A stretch of 64,000 nucleotides of DNA from Branchiostoma floridae (GCF_000003815.2 NC_049980.1:17326563-17390562), one strand, 5' to 3'; positions 32,031 through 45,326 are shown, counted from the stretch's first letter. The notes: generated from the letters alone by a model not told the origin. Numbers and translations are program-made.

Positions 32031-35000
32031 TGCTGTATTTGCTCTCAAGCAAATGTCGGCCTTTCGAGTTGTATATTTTCTTACGTGGGCACTGAGACTT
32101 TCCGGTATACACAACAATCAAGAGATAGTATAACAAGAAGCAATATATCCCACATTTTATCCTAGCTTCTGAAGAGCAAACAAAACAGGATGAAGCATTG
32201 TGGCGTTCAAATATCTGTTGTCATGTTTACCCTGTTGTATCTATGGCAGTACGCCTTATCCATAACACTGAGATGAAGTTGAATTGCTACAAGTTTATTT
32301 TCAAATTTGGCAAAGTGATATTTCGAATCAGTAATCGTTGCCATTTTTCCAATAGACCTATTTATCATCATCAAGTAAATCATCTTTCTTTCTCACATGC
32401 TCATAAAGAAGAATTATAGGTGTGAACGATATGGGGAGGAGACACGTTGTTAATAGTACATTTAATGGCTAATGAAATGATATACAAATACAAATACAAA
32501 GGCAGGTCGCATTTTCTTTATTTGTTTATTCCTCCAATCTGTGACTGAAATTATCCATGACTCAGGAATTTTGAATTGCCGTTAAAAACGCACTACCCAC
32601 AGAGGCACCAGGCAATTTCCTTTCCTCATATCGTAGATTGGTGATATTATAGAACCAATTTTTAGGCCTAGATTTACAAATGTATTGCTGCAGAAACTGA
32701 TGTGCATCGCTAAATGGAAATCACATTTTCAGTTCGATATGCAGACTGAAGCATATTTTCCATCCAAATGTTTTATGGTGTGAATGTCGTGTTCTTAGAC
32801 AACCAGCTCTTAACGTCCGTATTTCCCGATATTTTTTGCAATCTATGGAATGTATTTGCTAAATTTGCAGTTGCTTTGAATGATTTACATTAAACATGTT
32901 GTTGAAAAGGTTTTTAAAAAAAAGGCGAAAATTTCTTCATCTCAATTAGTGTATTGTCTTTTGTTTTGGCGATTGCATAAATTAAGGCATTTACTTGAGT
33001 GTGTCGCCACCATGTGTCGGTAACAAAGGTTGCAATAGAAAAATAAATGAAAATGTTTCTGACAGACGCTGAGACAATGACGCAACACACAGCGTCTGGT
33101 CAAACCTGGTAACTTATTCATATATATCTGCCTGCATTTGGAGAGTCGCGTTCTCTTTATTGTCATGTATCAATTTTAAATTATGTATGAAATGTGATAT
33201 TGATTTTACCATCTATGTTTATACTTCATACTTCCTCTATATGAGAGCCTTGTGTGGGTTAACAATAGGTCGACAATTTGTCGCCAAATGTTCTTGGCTA
33301 GCAAATATTAATATTCTTCATTTGAATAGATTTTTCAATCAACGTAGAAAGGTTAGAGGTGAGAACCTTGTAAGTTTTCTGAAGGTCATGATCAAAACGG
33401 TGAGATGGGTCGGTTCCACAACAAATTTCTGCTCCGCCAGATTTTATAGAGGTACAGGATAGGTTAGGGATAGAGTTAGGATTAGGGTTAGGGTTCGAGT
33501 TAGCCTGCACAGTGCCACCTCTCCGACAAAAATCCGCTAGATGACAATTACTACAACCCATGGTGACCCCCCCTCCCAGCAATGTTGGGGCAAATATTTG
33601 GGAGGTGCAAAAATGTCTTGGTTTAAAATGGTGTGCACCCGGACTGTAGGGTCTATCCGCATCACCTTACACAAATGTACATGCAAAACTTCTTAATGCA
33701 ATCATTAGTTAGTGGATAAACGGCGTAGCCAGTCGGACCCGATCAGTCTGACCAGTAGTGTAGTTCACATTGATCGACTAAGAGGTTATCTAGGCACAGG
33801 GAATACTGGATATTGAAAGACCACTTGTCCATGTACCTGCCTGAAAACAACCTATCATGTGCAACGTTGCCAAAAATAACTACAAAAGCAAGAACTAGAC
33901 AGCAAAGATAAATGGCATTTGGTGGAATCTCCTATCACTATCCCAAATCTGCAGCCTAGTCTAGACGGGAAGCCATGAAGGCCGAAAGCAAAGAGATACT
34001 GTCCATTTTTCATCCTAGAAACCGACGTGGAGACGCCCAAGCCGTTCATTTGCAGCAGGAGTGGTAAAATTTATGTGGCTGGGACCGCTGGGTTATCACA
34101 AAATGATAGAATGTCCAGCATGGACATGCCAGTTAACCGATTTAATGACTAATTGGCTAGAGAACACTGTAAGAGGACTCTATCAGAGGATATAAACAAG
34201 ACAGGTCTCTAAAACTAATTCGTCTATAAAAACAGCAGACAAAGATTTTATATTCGGAAGGATCGGATGCCCCTTATCTTTATGTGTGATTTCAATCCTT
34301 CAATTATTCAAGAAGTAATCAGCGCCACATGCATTTCACAGGCACAGGCAGAAACATCATTAACAGCTGTAACGTTAACATTTGTCTTACCTTGAAGCGC
34401 GCGTCTATTGTCGACCTCTGCATCTAACCACAAGAAATCAAGAAAGTTTTTAATTTCTTTGCCGGAGGTCACATCAACTTTTGACAAGCCTAAATGATAT
34501 GGACATGGAATTTAACGCATTAGTAATGTACTTTCGAGAGAAATGTTTATAAGTTAAGTACGTATACGATACGTTGTCCCATTTACTGGAAACTACTTGG
34601 GCATACGTATTGTAATTATTCCTTTCCAGGAACGAAGCATTGAACGGACAGAAGAATTTGTCCTTCGATATGATACGACGTTGGATCAACCCGCGGACCT
34701 ACCTGGCACACTATTGAAAATTGCTAACAAAACCTGTAATTGGATTTGGCACCATATCGTGTAGCAGGAAGTGGGGTTGACTTGTTGCACCGGGAGGTCA
34801 GGTCACCGAATCCCCTCGCTTGAATATGACAGCTGACTTGTCATCTTCATAAAAGTGGAGGAATCTTTTTGCATGGCATGTATATGTGTACGAGAGTGCG
34901 GTTCGGTGCTATATCTCCACAAAGTTTAGAGATATTTGGTACGTGGTTCGGTGATGCTGACCCGGTGGTCAAAGTTGGGGTTGGGGCCTCCTCGTGGCCG

Positions 35001-36420
35001 ACTTAAATATTGCAGTAGGAAGTATTGTTTTATCGACTTTGGCTAATGGCATTTCTTTGATATACTGCAGTTGTACAAATAAATGCATATTAAACAATTA
35101 AGCTGAAACTTATACTCCCATAAACTCAGAGGACCGTTTTTTTTACATATAACGTAATATACTGCTGCTGTACAACTGCAGTAAATGTAAGAACTTACTA
35201 AGAAGACTTCTTAACTTTTCAGGCATATCGTTGTAATGTTCAAACACAATCATACTTTATACTGAGAGTACAGAAAAAACAATTTTCAACTCTTTCCATA
35301 ATAACTGCACGCTCTCAATTTCTGAAATCCAAGACGCCTAAAAGATTGCCTGAAAGACCCCATCAAAGACCTCTTCATTCATTGCCTTCTCACTACTTGG
35401 AATATAGGTACTTAAGGCTGGATCCCATCTAACATGGGGTTAATGTGTATGGTGGAGTTTCAAAAAAATCACAGTGAGTATTACTCACCTACGCAATGTA
35501 CGCAATATATCATCGTATAACACTATTCTATTATATTCATGAAATTGGGGAGGGGAGAGCAATATCACACCCATCCGATTCCAATGTTTTTCTTGCTGCA
35601 CACCGCGGCCATGATATTTGACAATTTGATCAGAACTACATGTATAAAAATAACGCACTCCCGACAAGGACGTTACGGATGAAAATCGATGTGTGTAATT
35701 TTCCATCTGCTTGCACGCAGAGCTATGTAAAGGTCAGATGTGTCTTCCGAACCAGGTTCTGTGACGTGTGAGGATGTGCCGGAGGGATGATTGGCTTTCC
35801 AGCCGCCCGCCGCGGGACACTACAGAGAGCAGAAACGTTAAGAAACAGAGGCATCAATAAGGCAAGACTGCTTTCATATTTGCTTCAATTGGCTTTGAAA
35901 TGAAACAGTTGCTCCCCGATGATGGAATGGCTTATTACGCCGCATTGTCTGTATCATACGACCAAACAGGTAATGTAGCGGATTCGCCAGCTCCCAGCCT
36001 ATTCCATTAAACCACTGTCTGCGCGTAGCTGATAATCACAGAGAGCTAACAGTTCTCATGTTTAATGCTTATTCTAATTTACCGTTTGAAAATTGAAAAT
36101 CAACACACCAAATCATGTCCCTTTTCCATCTTTACTATACATTGTAGAAAAATGACCACATGTACAAAGCAGGCTATCACTCAATTAACCTATGCAGCAT
36201 CAGGTTTTTAAAAAATCGCCCACAGTAATTTTACATTATCTGACACTACGAGAGAAGCAGTGCTGTTAAAACCTCTTACAATGGATTGAGCAGACTTGGG
36301 TTGAGGACTTTCTCTGTCATTAGATGTTTTAAAGATGTCTAACTCGCCTATTAAGTTCCCCTAGAATTATTAATATACCCCTAGCATACACGCAATCACA
36401 AATGTGCTGAAATCTCCAGA
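32031..36420. other. Spacer, no gene recognised
   Basis: AT-rich spacer. It holds a possible retroelement tail at 32482-32522 ((acaaat)n, ending in tttatttg) and a short telomere-like tract near 33455. Open frames are short and without motifs. Confidence 0.4.
33455..33500. repeat. Short degenerate TTAGGG-like tract
   Basis: The sequence reads ggttagggatagagttagga followed by ttagggttagggttcgagtt. Only about three exact TTAGGG words occur, mixed with variants. It may be an interstitial telomere-like patch or a low-complexity repeat. Confidence 0.6.
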
Positions 36421-36742
36421 GAACATCATGTTCATTGATGACACCTATACAGGGAATAAAAGTCTTGTTCTTATGGCCAGATACACAAGTGGGAGTGAGA
36501 AAATGGGTGGTTTTATCAGCACGAGCAGCAAACAAATTTAAAACCGATGCCTTGGAAAATGACATCATAAAATGACTTGCTGAACATCATGTTCATTGAT
36601 GACACCTATACAGGGAATAAAAGTCTTGTTCTTATGGCCAGATACACAAGTGGGAGTGAGAAAATGGGTGGTTTTATCAGCACGAGCAGCAAACAAATTT
36701 AAAACCGATGCCTTGGAAAATGACATCATAAAATGACTTGCT
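36421..36742. repeat. Exact 161-bp tandem duplication
   Basis: 36421-36581 and 36582-36742 appear identical base for base, starting gaacatcatgttcattgatg and ending aaaatgacttgct. The junction has a 2-base overlap (ga). On the minus strand the right copy is part of a 107-codon open frame of unknown identity. Perfect identity points to a very recent duplication or an assembly artefact. Confidence 0.9.
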
Positions 36743-37650
36743 GATCCAAGTGCATTTGCGTTCACCAGTTTTGATAACAATGACATAGCAAGGGTGTCTA
36801 CACCAAATCTTATTTCTTTCACGTTCAATGGGCTCGATGACAAAATGCCTGAACTGGGTACATTTGAAGGAAAACCATAGTTGGACATTGATCCTCATCA
36901 CCAGATTCCAGATTGTCTAGTTAGACCGTGACTGAGCCGCTATTTCCGGCATGATTAGTCGCTGAGACACCTGCGTGTCTCTTGGTGGTGAAGCAGCTCT
37001 TTACACCACCCATTACCTCCCGGAATGTACAAACCGAGGCAATACGTCTCACTTGCCCTTTAATGTTCCGTCATAAGGTTTCCGGTGTGTTCTGACAGAC
37101 GATCCAAGTCCAACTGACGAGTCACGATCATTCCTGGGATAAATGGTCTGAAAGCTCATGCTTCCATCTTTATAATTGGAAGTATGTACCACTTGTAAAG
37201 TAGCAGGTAACCAATGTAACCTATACCATATCATTTTTAATGTGATCTTTTCGCCGACCCAGTGAATCTAATGTCCGTCTGTTGTTGGCCGTATCGAACA
37301 ATTTAGTGACATCGCACACGGCCTCTTGGCCCCCTGACAAATTGTTAAAACCAAATGAAAGCCTATGCCCAACCTTTATGTTTTTCCGCTGGGCATCATG
37401 CCAACGAAGGTAAATACTAGTACTGTGATGTCTTACCTATTGCAAAATTGAATAATGACGAAGCCATATTAGTCATACAGCAGTTGCTGCGTCTTTCAGA
37501 GCTGATACACGACACCACCTGCTCACCGTAACTCATGATGGTAAATCTCTATGCCATTATAGTCTGGGAGGAAGTCGACAATCACGTATATATTGGGTCC
37601 GTAATGTGCCAAGTGTTTAAGAAAACACCCACAACCGAAAATATGGGGTG

Positions 37651-37790
37651 TCTCTATAGCTCAGCGTTCTGGTAGCGCGAGCAGCCTCACAATGGGTAAC
37701 TGGGAGACCCCGGCTCAAATCCTGGAAAGGGCATCACGGTTAGGACTTTACCCATACCCACCGATAAACAAAGACAGAACAAAAACAATA
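37651..37790 (+). mobile_element. tRNA-derived SINE-like unit
   Basis: An A-box-like segment (atagctcagcg, then tggtagcgc) is followed about 45 bp later by a B-box-like ggctcaaatcc. The flanks ggtgtct and gggcatc can pair as a 7-bp acceptor stem with wobbles. The D loop is too long and there is no proper anticodon stem, so it is not a functional tRNA. The segment then runs into cggttaggactttacccata and an A-rich part, as a SINE would. Confidence 0.55.
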
Positions 37791-37870
37791 CCTGCATGTT
37801 TCATGTAGGTAACGCCAACAAAACAAAATGGCAGAAAAAAGTGCGGCTCTGCTTGCAATACACATTACAG

Positions 37871-38452
37871 TACGAGGGGCGTTCAATAAGTAATAGCTCT
37901 GACCCACTTGCAGTTGTCTGATCTAAATGAAATTTTGCATGTGTAATGATTCATATTTTTATAGTTTATGCTGCAAAAAAGAGCTCTGAACTAATTGTAG
38001 TTTCTGATTTACTGGTGTTTGAACTGAGTCAGGTGTGAGATGGACCAGGTGTGAAATGGAGCCAGTTGAGTGTCGCGCAGTGATCCGGTTTTTGAATTTG
38101 AAAGGACGCACACCAAAGAAGACTTTTGATGAAATGAAAGAAACTTATGGTGATGATGCCCCATCATATGACCTTGTAAAACGCTGGCATCCTGAATTCA
38201 AACATGGCCGGAAGTCTGTGGAAACAGCTCCCAGACCTGGTCGTTCCTCTTCTGCCATTGATGAGGCATCTGTTGGAGGACCAACCTGGGGTGTCTTACA
38301 AAAACGGTGTCCAGAACTGCATCAAACGATGGGAGAAATGCATAACTCTGGGTGGTTCCTATGAAGAGAAAGACTAATAACTGTGCCAAGTTTCATTAAT
38401 CTTATGCTATGGGAAATGAGTCAGAGTTATTACTTATTGAACGCCCCTCGTA
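37871..38452 (+). mobile_element. Mariner-derived non-autonomous element, copy 2
   Basis: A 582-bp element with TIRs tacgaggggcgttcaataag (left) and ttattgaacgcccctcgta (right), flanked by TA. It has the same structure and internal deletion as the element at 22292, in the opposite orientation. It lies in the spacer between the two genes. Confidence 0.9.
38056..38364 (+). pseudogene. Mariner transposase DNA-binding fragment (copy 2)
   Basis: Reads MEPVECRAVIRFLNLKGRTP, then KKTFDEMKETYGDDAPSYDL, VKRWHPEFKHGRKSVETAPR and PGRSSSAIDEASV. It then crosses the shared deletion junction into GGPTWGVLQKRCPELHQTMG and stops. There is no stop or frameshift in the helix-turn-helix region. The catalytic domain is missing. 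The two copies differ at several residues, so they are not a very recent pair. Confidence 0.85.
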
Positions 38453-40734
38453 CCATATGGATATGCTTCAGAAAGTGACACACCACCTGCTGGGTGCCTT
38501 GAAACACTGCGTCCCACAAATCGTAAAAGAGCTTTTAAACCTGACGCCTTAAATCCAATATCAAGACGAATCATTGCGCTATGTATTCTTAAGTCCCCCT
38601 CCTTAGAATAGTGGTGAAAAGCCTATTCGGCTGTCTCGGTTGTATAAAAAGATACGACTTTCGGTGGCAAATAGTGGCGCATACACATAATGATAGCACA
38701 TCTGCACTCCAAGTACCGTTTTTTTTGGCACCCTTCCGACTTATTTTTTTATAAGCTGCATAAAAGGCTCGGTTGGCGTCACAGCCCTATGAGGGAAAGT
38801 CGTGTGCAGTGTATTCCCAGTGGCACGTACAACGTCGGGGGCATGGCGAGTATGGTCGCGGAACCTCTTGGTTCTGAGCTCAACGCTTTACCAGTTACGG
38901 CACACCAATGCCACTGGCTGTAGCAAAACACTCGGAAAACCTTTGACATCGCAAGATCTTCCCAACTTTATTCATCATAATACTGCCACGGCTATGTATA
39001 CAAATTCAATTTGCAGATGTGATTTTAGACTGCTTTGTTCACTTTTCTAGGCGCAATATGCAAAAAGACTTGACAAACTCAGTCTGCTGCTTTTGCTGTG
39101 TAGCGTTATCCATAAGCACATATGTATGCTTTCAACGCACTCCCTGATCATGGGCATTTGCTGCCAGACAGGTAATAGCTTGGAGAATAAACGATTGATA
39201 CGACGTGTCATCTAATCGAACACGCCAGTTCAGAAACAGCGCACTTCGTACTTAACAGATGATCTTACTATTGCGTACGGTAGTGACATGCCCACACAAT
39301 AAAGACTGAGTTCATGGATAAAAGTATTACAGTTAAGCCAGTTTCTACCATTACTTGGATGGAGTTAAAACAGGTACTAAACAAAGACATGAAGAATCAC
39401 TCTGTAATCCCACTTTTCAATCTCTAATGGCTGTTCTGCGTGGCCAGGCTACGTGCGGAGTCATTATGGTACACTAACGCAGGGGTGACCTTGACTCCAA
39501 CCCTTAAAGTGATCAATGGTCGGCAATTTTCTGGAGCGAAGTTGATGGCGTTTGAAGCTGTTGGTTCTCAAGTTTCTCGATACCGACTGGTCCATAATAC
39601 GAGCCAGAAGGTGAAAAGGGTTACAAAGGTCACACGAGAACCATCAACAGAAATCCTGACAGATGTTCACAAATGATACTTTGAGAACGTTATTTGGTAG
39701 ATTTATCTCATGGTGCTGGTATTTTGCTTGTGCTTGTCTAAGAATGGAAGAGGGCGTCCTTTCGGGAAGACATTATCGCCAGTCTGGAATTGAAATTTTA
39801 CTACCTATATCTCCAATTGTTCATCGACATTGCTGGACATTACCATTGTCGGCACAAAGATGTGCTTCTTAGTGGCAATTCAATTTACACAAATTGCATA
39901 ATGCCAATGTTCAGAGCAAAATGAAAGTTTCTGATCAGAACCGTGCATGCCTGGCATGTCTCCACACTTACACTTACACGTAGTCTCCATTACCCTTACC
40001 CATAGATGTCAAAACGCAAAGTGAAATTTAAGCTGCATTTTGTATGTTTAATACGTTTTCTTTTAGGTATTGTTCTTATCTTAGGTCACAAGAGCTGATA
40101 CTGTTTTTGGCAATTTCCTTTATGTTAGCGAATCAGGCAATCTTCCAGAAATGGCTGGCTAGAGGAGAGATCACGGGGACCCGTTATTCAACACTGGTAA
40201 CGGAGCTTTCAAGTACCACGCCAGAATCCAGAACGGGTTAGTTACGGTGAGGCACGGCTACATCATACCAACCAGTAGCAGTCTGGATCCTATATTTACA
40301 ACAGATTAAAAACGTGTGCTGTATATAGTTTCCTGTTGAATTTACAAAAAAAAAATATGACCTGATTTGTTTTGTTTCGTTTGCTGTAGAATCACAACGG
40401 AAACCACATTAAAAACTAGAGTTCGGGGACCTCATACCTCCATGAAATATTTATTGCTTTTAGTGGATGTTATGTATGTTGATGGTCGGTTGTATTTGAG
40501 AGTAATGGATATTACTGTTATGGGAGAGAACTGGTTTTTATTTAAAGACAAAAACAATGTCCATCTGATTAGGAAATATAAATATGTGACACGTGAAAGT
40601 GTAATGTGAGTTTAATAGATCGACGCCATATGGTAGCGTGGTGTTCTTGAAATATCCTTCAACCAATACCTACATGTAGGATACAGGGACAAGTTGATGC
40701 CAGATATATAATCATGCACGTACTTACCAACACA
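38453..40734. other. Spacer, no gene recognised
   Basis: No exon-like segment. At 40418-40455 there is a head fragment of the octamer-hairpin repeat (agttcggggacctcatacct, then ccatgaaatattt). Confidence 0.4.
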
Positions 40735-41995
40735 ACATCCTCATAACGCCACACGGAGCACAAAATCTAACAGCGCAAACGAAGTATAACACACCAGGTC
40801 CCCAAAGGCACAAGTGGCTAAATACAAAGTTATTTATCATATTCAAATTGTCCAGCATCGGCAAACAGTTGCTCTAATGAGTCAACTGTTACATTATCCT
40901 AACCAGTTGCTATACGCATCAACTGTACAGATAAGGGATTACCTAACACATCCACATGATAGATGATGTAATAAATCCGATTACATACTAACGGAACTTC
41001 CGCGTAACGCAAGGCCCACCACATAACATCTAACAGCACAAACGAAATATAACACACTGTGTCCCCAAACGCACAAGTACATACATGCAATTTATTATCA
41101 CAATCAAAATTGTCCGGCTTCCCCAAACAGATGTTCTAAAATGTCGGGATGGGCAAACAGATGCTCTAAGGTGCCAACTGTTACAAATATTTCAAACAGT
41201 TGCCATCAACATCAGGACATCAACTGTTCAGATAATTACCAAACACATCCAGATAATAAACATACAATATAACCAAGGCAGAACACAACATCTAATCACT
41301 TTCAGCTTTCACACTAAGTATGAAACCAATCCATCCAGCCGTTCTTGAGTTACCTTGTACACAAACATACAAATACAACTGAAAATATTCAAATTGACCT
41401 GAATGGACAAACAGCTGCTCTAAGGAGTCAACTGTTACAGATATCCTAAGCAGACATAGATAAAACTAATTAACATATTTAAAAAGCTCGGGGTTCCCCA
41501 AACAGCTGTCATACAAATCACTTCACCATCTGCTTGGAGATACGCTCATTAACAAACGCTTAAAGCACGATGCCTGTTCCAATATATCGCAGATATAGGG
41601 GTGATTTCTGATATTATTAATACATTGATTATAACGACAGATATGGCACCCAAAATCTCATCAATTCGAGCTTTAATCACACCCCACCAACATCACAAGT
41701 ATGAAACCAATCCATCCAGCCGTTCTTGAGTAATCTTGTACACAGACCCAAACAGCTGTCATACAAATCACCTCACTATCTGCTTGGAGCTAAGCCCATT
41801 AACAAACGCTTAAAGCACGATGCTTGTTCCAATATATCGCAGATATAGGGGTGATTTCTGATATTATTACATCGATTATAACGACAGATACGGCGCCCCA
41901 AATCTCATCGATTCGAGCTTTCATCACACCCACCAACACAACAAGTATGAAACCAATCCATCCAGCCGTTCTTGAGTCATCTTGTACACAGACAG
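40735..41995. repeat. Tandem array of ~250-bp units
   Basis: The last two units (about 41496-41745 and 41746-41995) are very similar, sharing aaacagctgtcatacaaatc, aaacgcttaaagcacgatgc and atccatccagccgttcttga. Earlier, more diverged units start near 40735, 41000 and 41256 (shared words acatctaacagcacaaacga, aactgttacagata). The period runs from about 240 to 265 bp. The tail word ccatccagccgttcttgagt resembles the end of the octamer-hairpin family. Several open frames here are repeat translations. Confidence 0.75.
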
Positions 41996-42689
41996 ATACA
42001 CATAACAGAAAATATAACCTCCATGACATTTCATGGAGGTAACAAACGACCCAGTCGTGAAAACGATCCAATGGCACAATGTGATGTGGCAAATGCATTG
42101 ACTAATATCACGGGTCGTCACAGTACTATTGAGTTGGCATTGTATACTAGCAATTGGTGGTTCGAATGTTTGAAAATTGATGTTGCCAAACCTATCAGGA
42201 TTAACCATTTTAGCTCTCCTGAATCCTGGTTATATCATGACAAATGAGAACACGACAGCGTATGCAATGAGGTCGAAGTGTCTCAGTTGCCGCTGTCTTC
42301 AATCGTTGTCCTTAAAATGAAACGATAACCTACTCATGGCCTCTCTGAATTTAACAGCATCATTATCATCATCATCAAGGCACGGCATCGGAAGAGGGCA
42401 CCGTGTTGAATACACGAAAGCATATATTAGAAGCAATGGAATAAAGCATAATGATATAGATATCCTTCTAACCTTAACATACATAGTAGTCTGTTTATTT
42501 TTGTCTTGACGATAGTCATCATACATCTGCGCGATGGGATCACACTTTTTGTTTTTTCATACGTTGCCATGCTCCAAATGCACCTGTACCACTCATCCAA
42601 TCAGTCATTGACTTCTGAAAAACACTACTAAATATGAGCGTTGGAAGTAAATGTCACGTTACACGTCAGCGGTGCTACATGCGGAGCAT

Positions 42690-43320
42690 ACTCAAAAGTT
42701 CGAAGACCTCATACCTCCATGAAATATTTTGAGCATTTGTAGATTTACTGGTTTATCATGTCTCATTGATAATACAAATTAGGCTACAAGTAACATAATA
42801 TTTTTCAATGACGATCTTCGTTGCCATCATTAAATAGAATGTATGCGTTTGACAGGAAAATGTTTACATTTCATAGCAAATTGTGCAAATGACTTGCACA
42901 TTTACATAATCTGGGCAATGATATACACCTTTATTGAATTCACATGTCACAAGAATGTGATTCCCACCATTTATATTACCACAGACTTTAAGGAATTATG
43001 GCCATGGTGTTCTTGCATTAATTGTGTAAATCAGTCTCTCGTTTGCATAACTGATATCTGTATATGTTCCACCTACCTTTAATCACATGCCAAATGTATA
43101 AAGCTTAAGTCCTATTATGCTACTATGATTTTCTCCATTATTTATGAAAACCAAGTTGCATAATCTGTATCTCATTGTGTACATCTCTGTCTAAGATACT
43201 AGCGTATCGAATATCAATGATACCTGCCATTCCTTTGTTCAGTCATCCACCTTGAAAGATTACGACAAAAATGCCTCTGCAGTTCCAGAGCAAGCCCTAG
43301 GGGGAGATAATTAATCGGTG
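42690..43320. repeat. Dispersed octamer-hairpin repeat, copy in spacer
   Basis: It starts agttcgaagacctcatacct, like the copy at 841, contains several gcaaat/atttgcat-type elements, and ends with gcagttccagagcaagccct, then aggggg, near 43278-43303. The order of modules is the same as at 841-1310. Confidence 0.65.
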
Positions 43321-44993
43321 GAGATAACAAGCTCATACCACTGACGTAATGACAACGAAATCTTTAACCTAGTCATGATCAGTACCTAACTGTTATATCA
43401 TTATTAGTTCAATATTCTTCGCCCGCCTGTTCTTAGCTTGTCTAACTTAGTGTTCGGGGGGCTGGTGTTAGCAGTGCATCATAATAATCACGTATCGTAA
43501 ATTGTGGTTATGACGACAATCAAATAGCACATTTAAAAGGCAGCGTAATGGCGACTTTAACTGCTAAAAGAATTTTTAGTATTACCGGATGTAAAGAGGT
43601 ATTTTGTTTGCCCTGCTGGGTATAACGTGATGTCGGTAGCTTATAAGATCACATTGTGTAACTCGTCTCATGTGACTTCAACTATAGCTATGCATATTTA
43701 TAACCGTTAACTGGATGTCATTTATGCTGAGATAAACAGACTTCATTTCATGGATGACACCCACACGACGTTGTTGTCAATCCAGTATAGTGCTGTGCGC
43801 CAGATGTAATGGTATGTGATGTATCAGCTCTCGTTTACGTGTACTGCTGGCAGAGGATAGCAGTGAGCCTGCTGAAGACTATAAATGATACTTGGTCGTT
43901 AAGCGTATTTTGCCGCGATTACTACCTCCTCGCGGTAACTCATTGTCTCTAACAAATGACAACCCTAATATCACGATTTCACTCTCGGAGGCCTGATCAT
44001 CTAGACAATTGTAAAGGGAAACAAAATTTAAACAGCTGAATGAGTATATATGAGTATAAAGCCAACAAAATCCTATCAACAGTCAGTGAGTATATGGCAC
44101 AGCATGGAAGCGAACATCAAAATCTGATAGAACATGCCTAGGGTCGCTTGAGATGTTAAGTTTATCGCCTTCTATACGTTAGATATCGTATTTGTGGCCC
44201 TCTCTGTCATATCTGATAATTAAAAAAAAAAATCTCTGCTTTATGTCATGAGTGTAGCTGCAAGGAACAGGAAACAGGACACGCAAGCATTCTGAATTAT
44301 TAAAATTTAAACCACACGGAAAAAGGACGTGATCTTTTACTTCCGACAGCTGAGTTGACTGCGGAGTCCGGAGTTTAACGTTTATGATAAGTAACGTTAA
44401 TATTTTTGCCTAGTTATGCCACATGTGGTGATCCTACCATTGCAAAAATACTTCCTGATCCTCTTGCACTGCATGCGTGTAAATTGGACCCACCCGCGGA
44501 CATCATCTTACAATTGACGGTACGTGTACGTACGGTATGTTCGAATTCTGTTCTGGATAAGTCACTCGAAAAACTCCCCCATACATACAATGCATAGCTT
44601 TAGTACATCTCAGTTGTACTGGATAATATCATCGCTTACAGACTGCATCTGGCGGGTTAGCCAGGAACTGCATGGAACTGCAGTCACTGGAACACTTCCT
44701 TGGCATCTGTCAAGATGATTCTCTCTTACCTTCTTTAGGTATGACGTTAATAGGAAACTACAATTGCGTATGAAAAATAATGATGCATATGTATCGGTCA
44801 TGGTCGTGGTTTTGATTTGCAAATATGGTGAATGAGAAGATGCGAGTCGCTCGCAATTTTGAACCGGCAAAGTTTGCTAAAGTCGTTCAGCAAACATACC
44901 TGACATACCTGGAGAAACATTCACCCAAGGTGTGCTCAAAGTAGCAGCGCCGCCTTATGATAAGCCAAAGAGCTGCAGACCCCCTATCTTTCT
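43321..44993. other. Spacer upstream of the convertase gene, nothing recognised
   Basis: AT-rich spacer without exon-like segments or clear repeats on either strand. Confidence 0.4.
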
Positions 44994-45006
44994 CGGTCAA
45001 AGGTCA
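44994..45006 (+). promoter_or_regulatory. DR1-type nuclear receptor motif
   Basis: CGGTCA A AGGTCA is a direct repeat of the AGGTCA half-site with a 1-base spacer, differing from the consensus at one base. It is 321 bp upstream of the convertase ATG. DR1 sites bind RXR heterodimers, HNF4 and COUP-TF type receptors. Function here is only inferred from sequence and position. Confidence 0.4.
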
Positions 45007-45326
45007 TCGCGCGTCCGGGATGCTGACGCCATAGATTTACTCCGCCTGCTCCAGCCTAGAGTTTCTTTCTCCAGCCCACACCACAAGCCGCTAGCTTGGC
45101 ACACCTACAACAACAGCTGCCTGTGTCATGAGGACTTCATCCCACCAAGTTTACCAACTGGTTCAGTTGCTTTAACCTTAAGCTTGTTCTGAAGAAGCCG
45201 AAAGTTAGTAGAGTGCAGAGATTTGTGGTGTTAGTGCCACGTCAGGGATTTTGTTTGGGGTGTAAAACTTGGTAGCGTTGTTTGGTCCACAGTGGTGCTA
45301 GGCCGTCCCGGGACCTGGCCTGTACC

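Noticed and set aside
36565-36888. 107-codon minus-strand frame with fairly protein-like composition
   Set aside because: It overlaps the 161-bp duplication, has no family motif, no splice context and no neighbouring exon, so I do not call it a gene.
37651-37735. Functional tRNA gene
   Set aside because: Over-long D loop and no anticodon stem; better explained as a SINE head.
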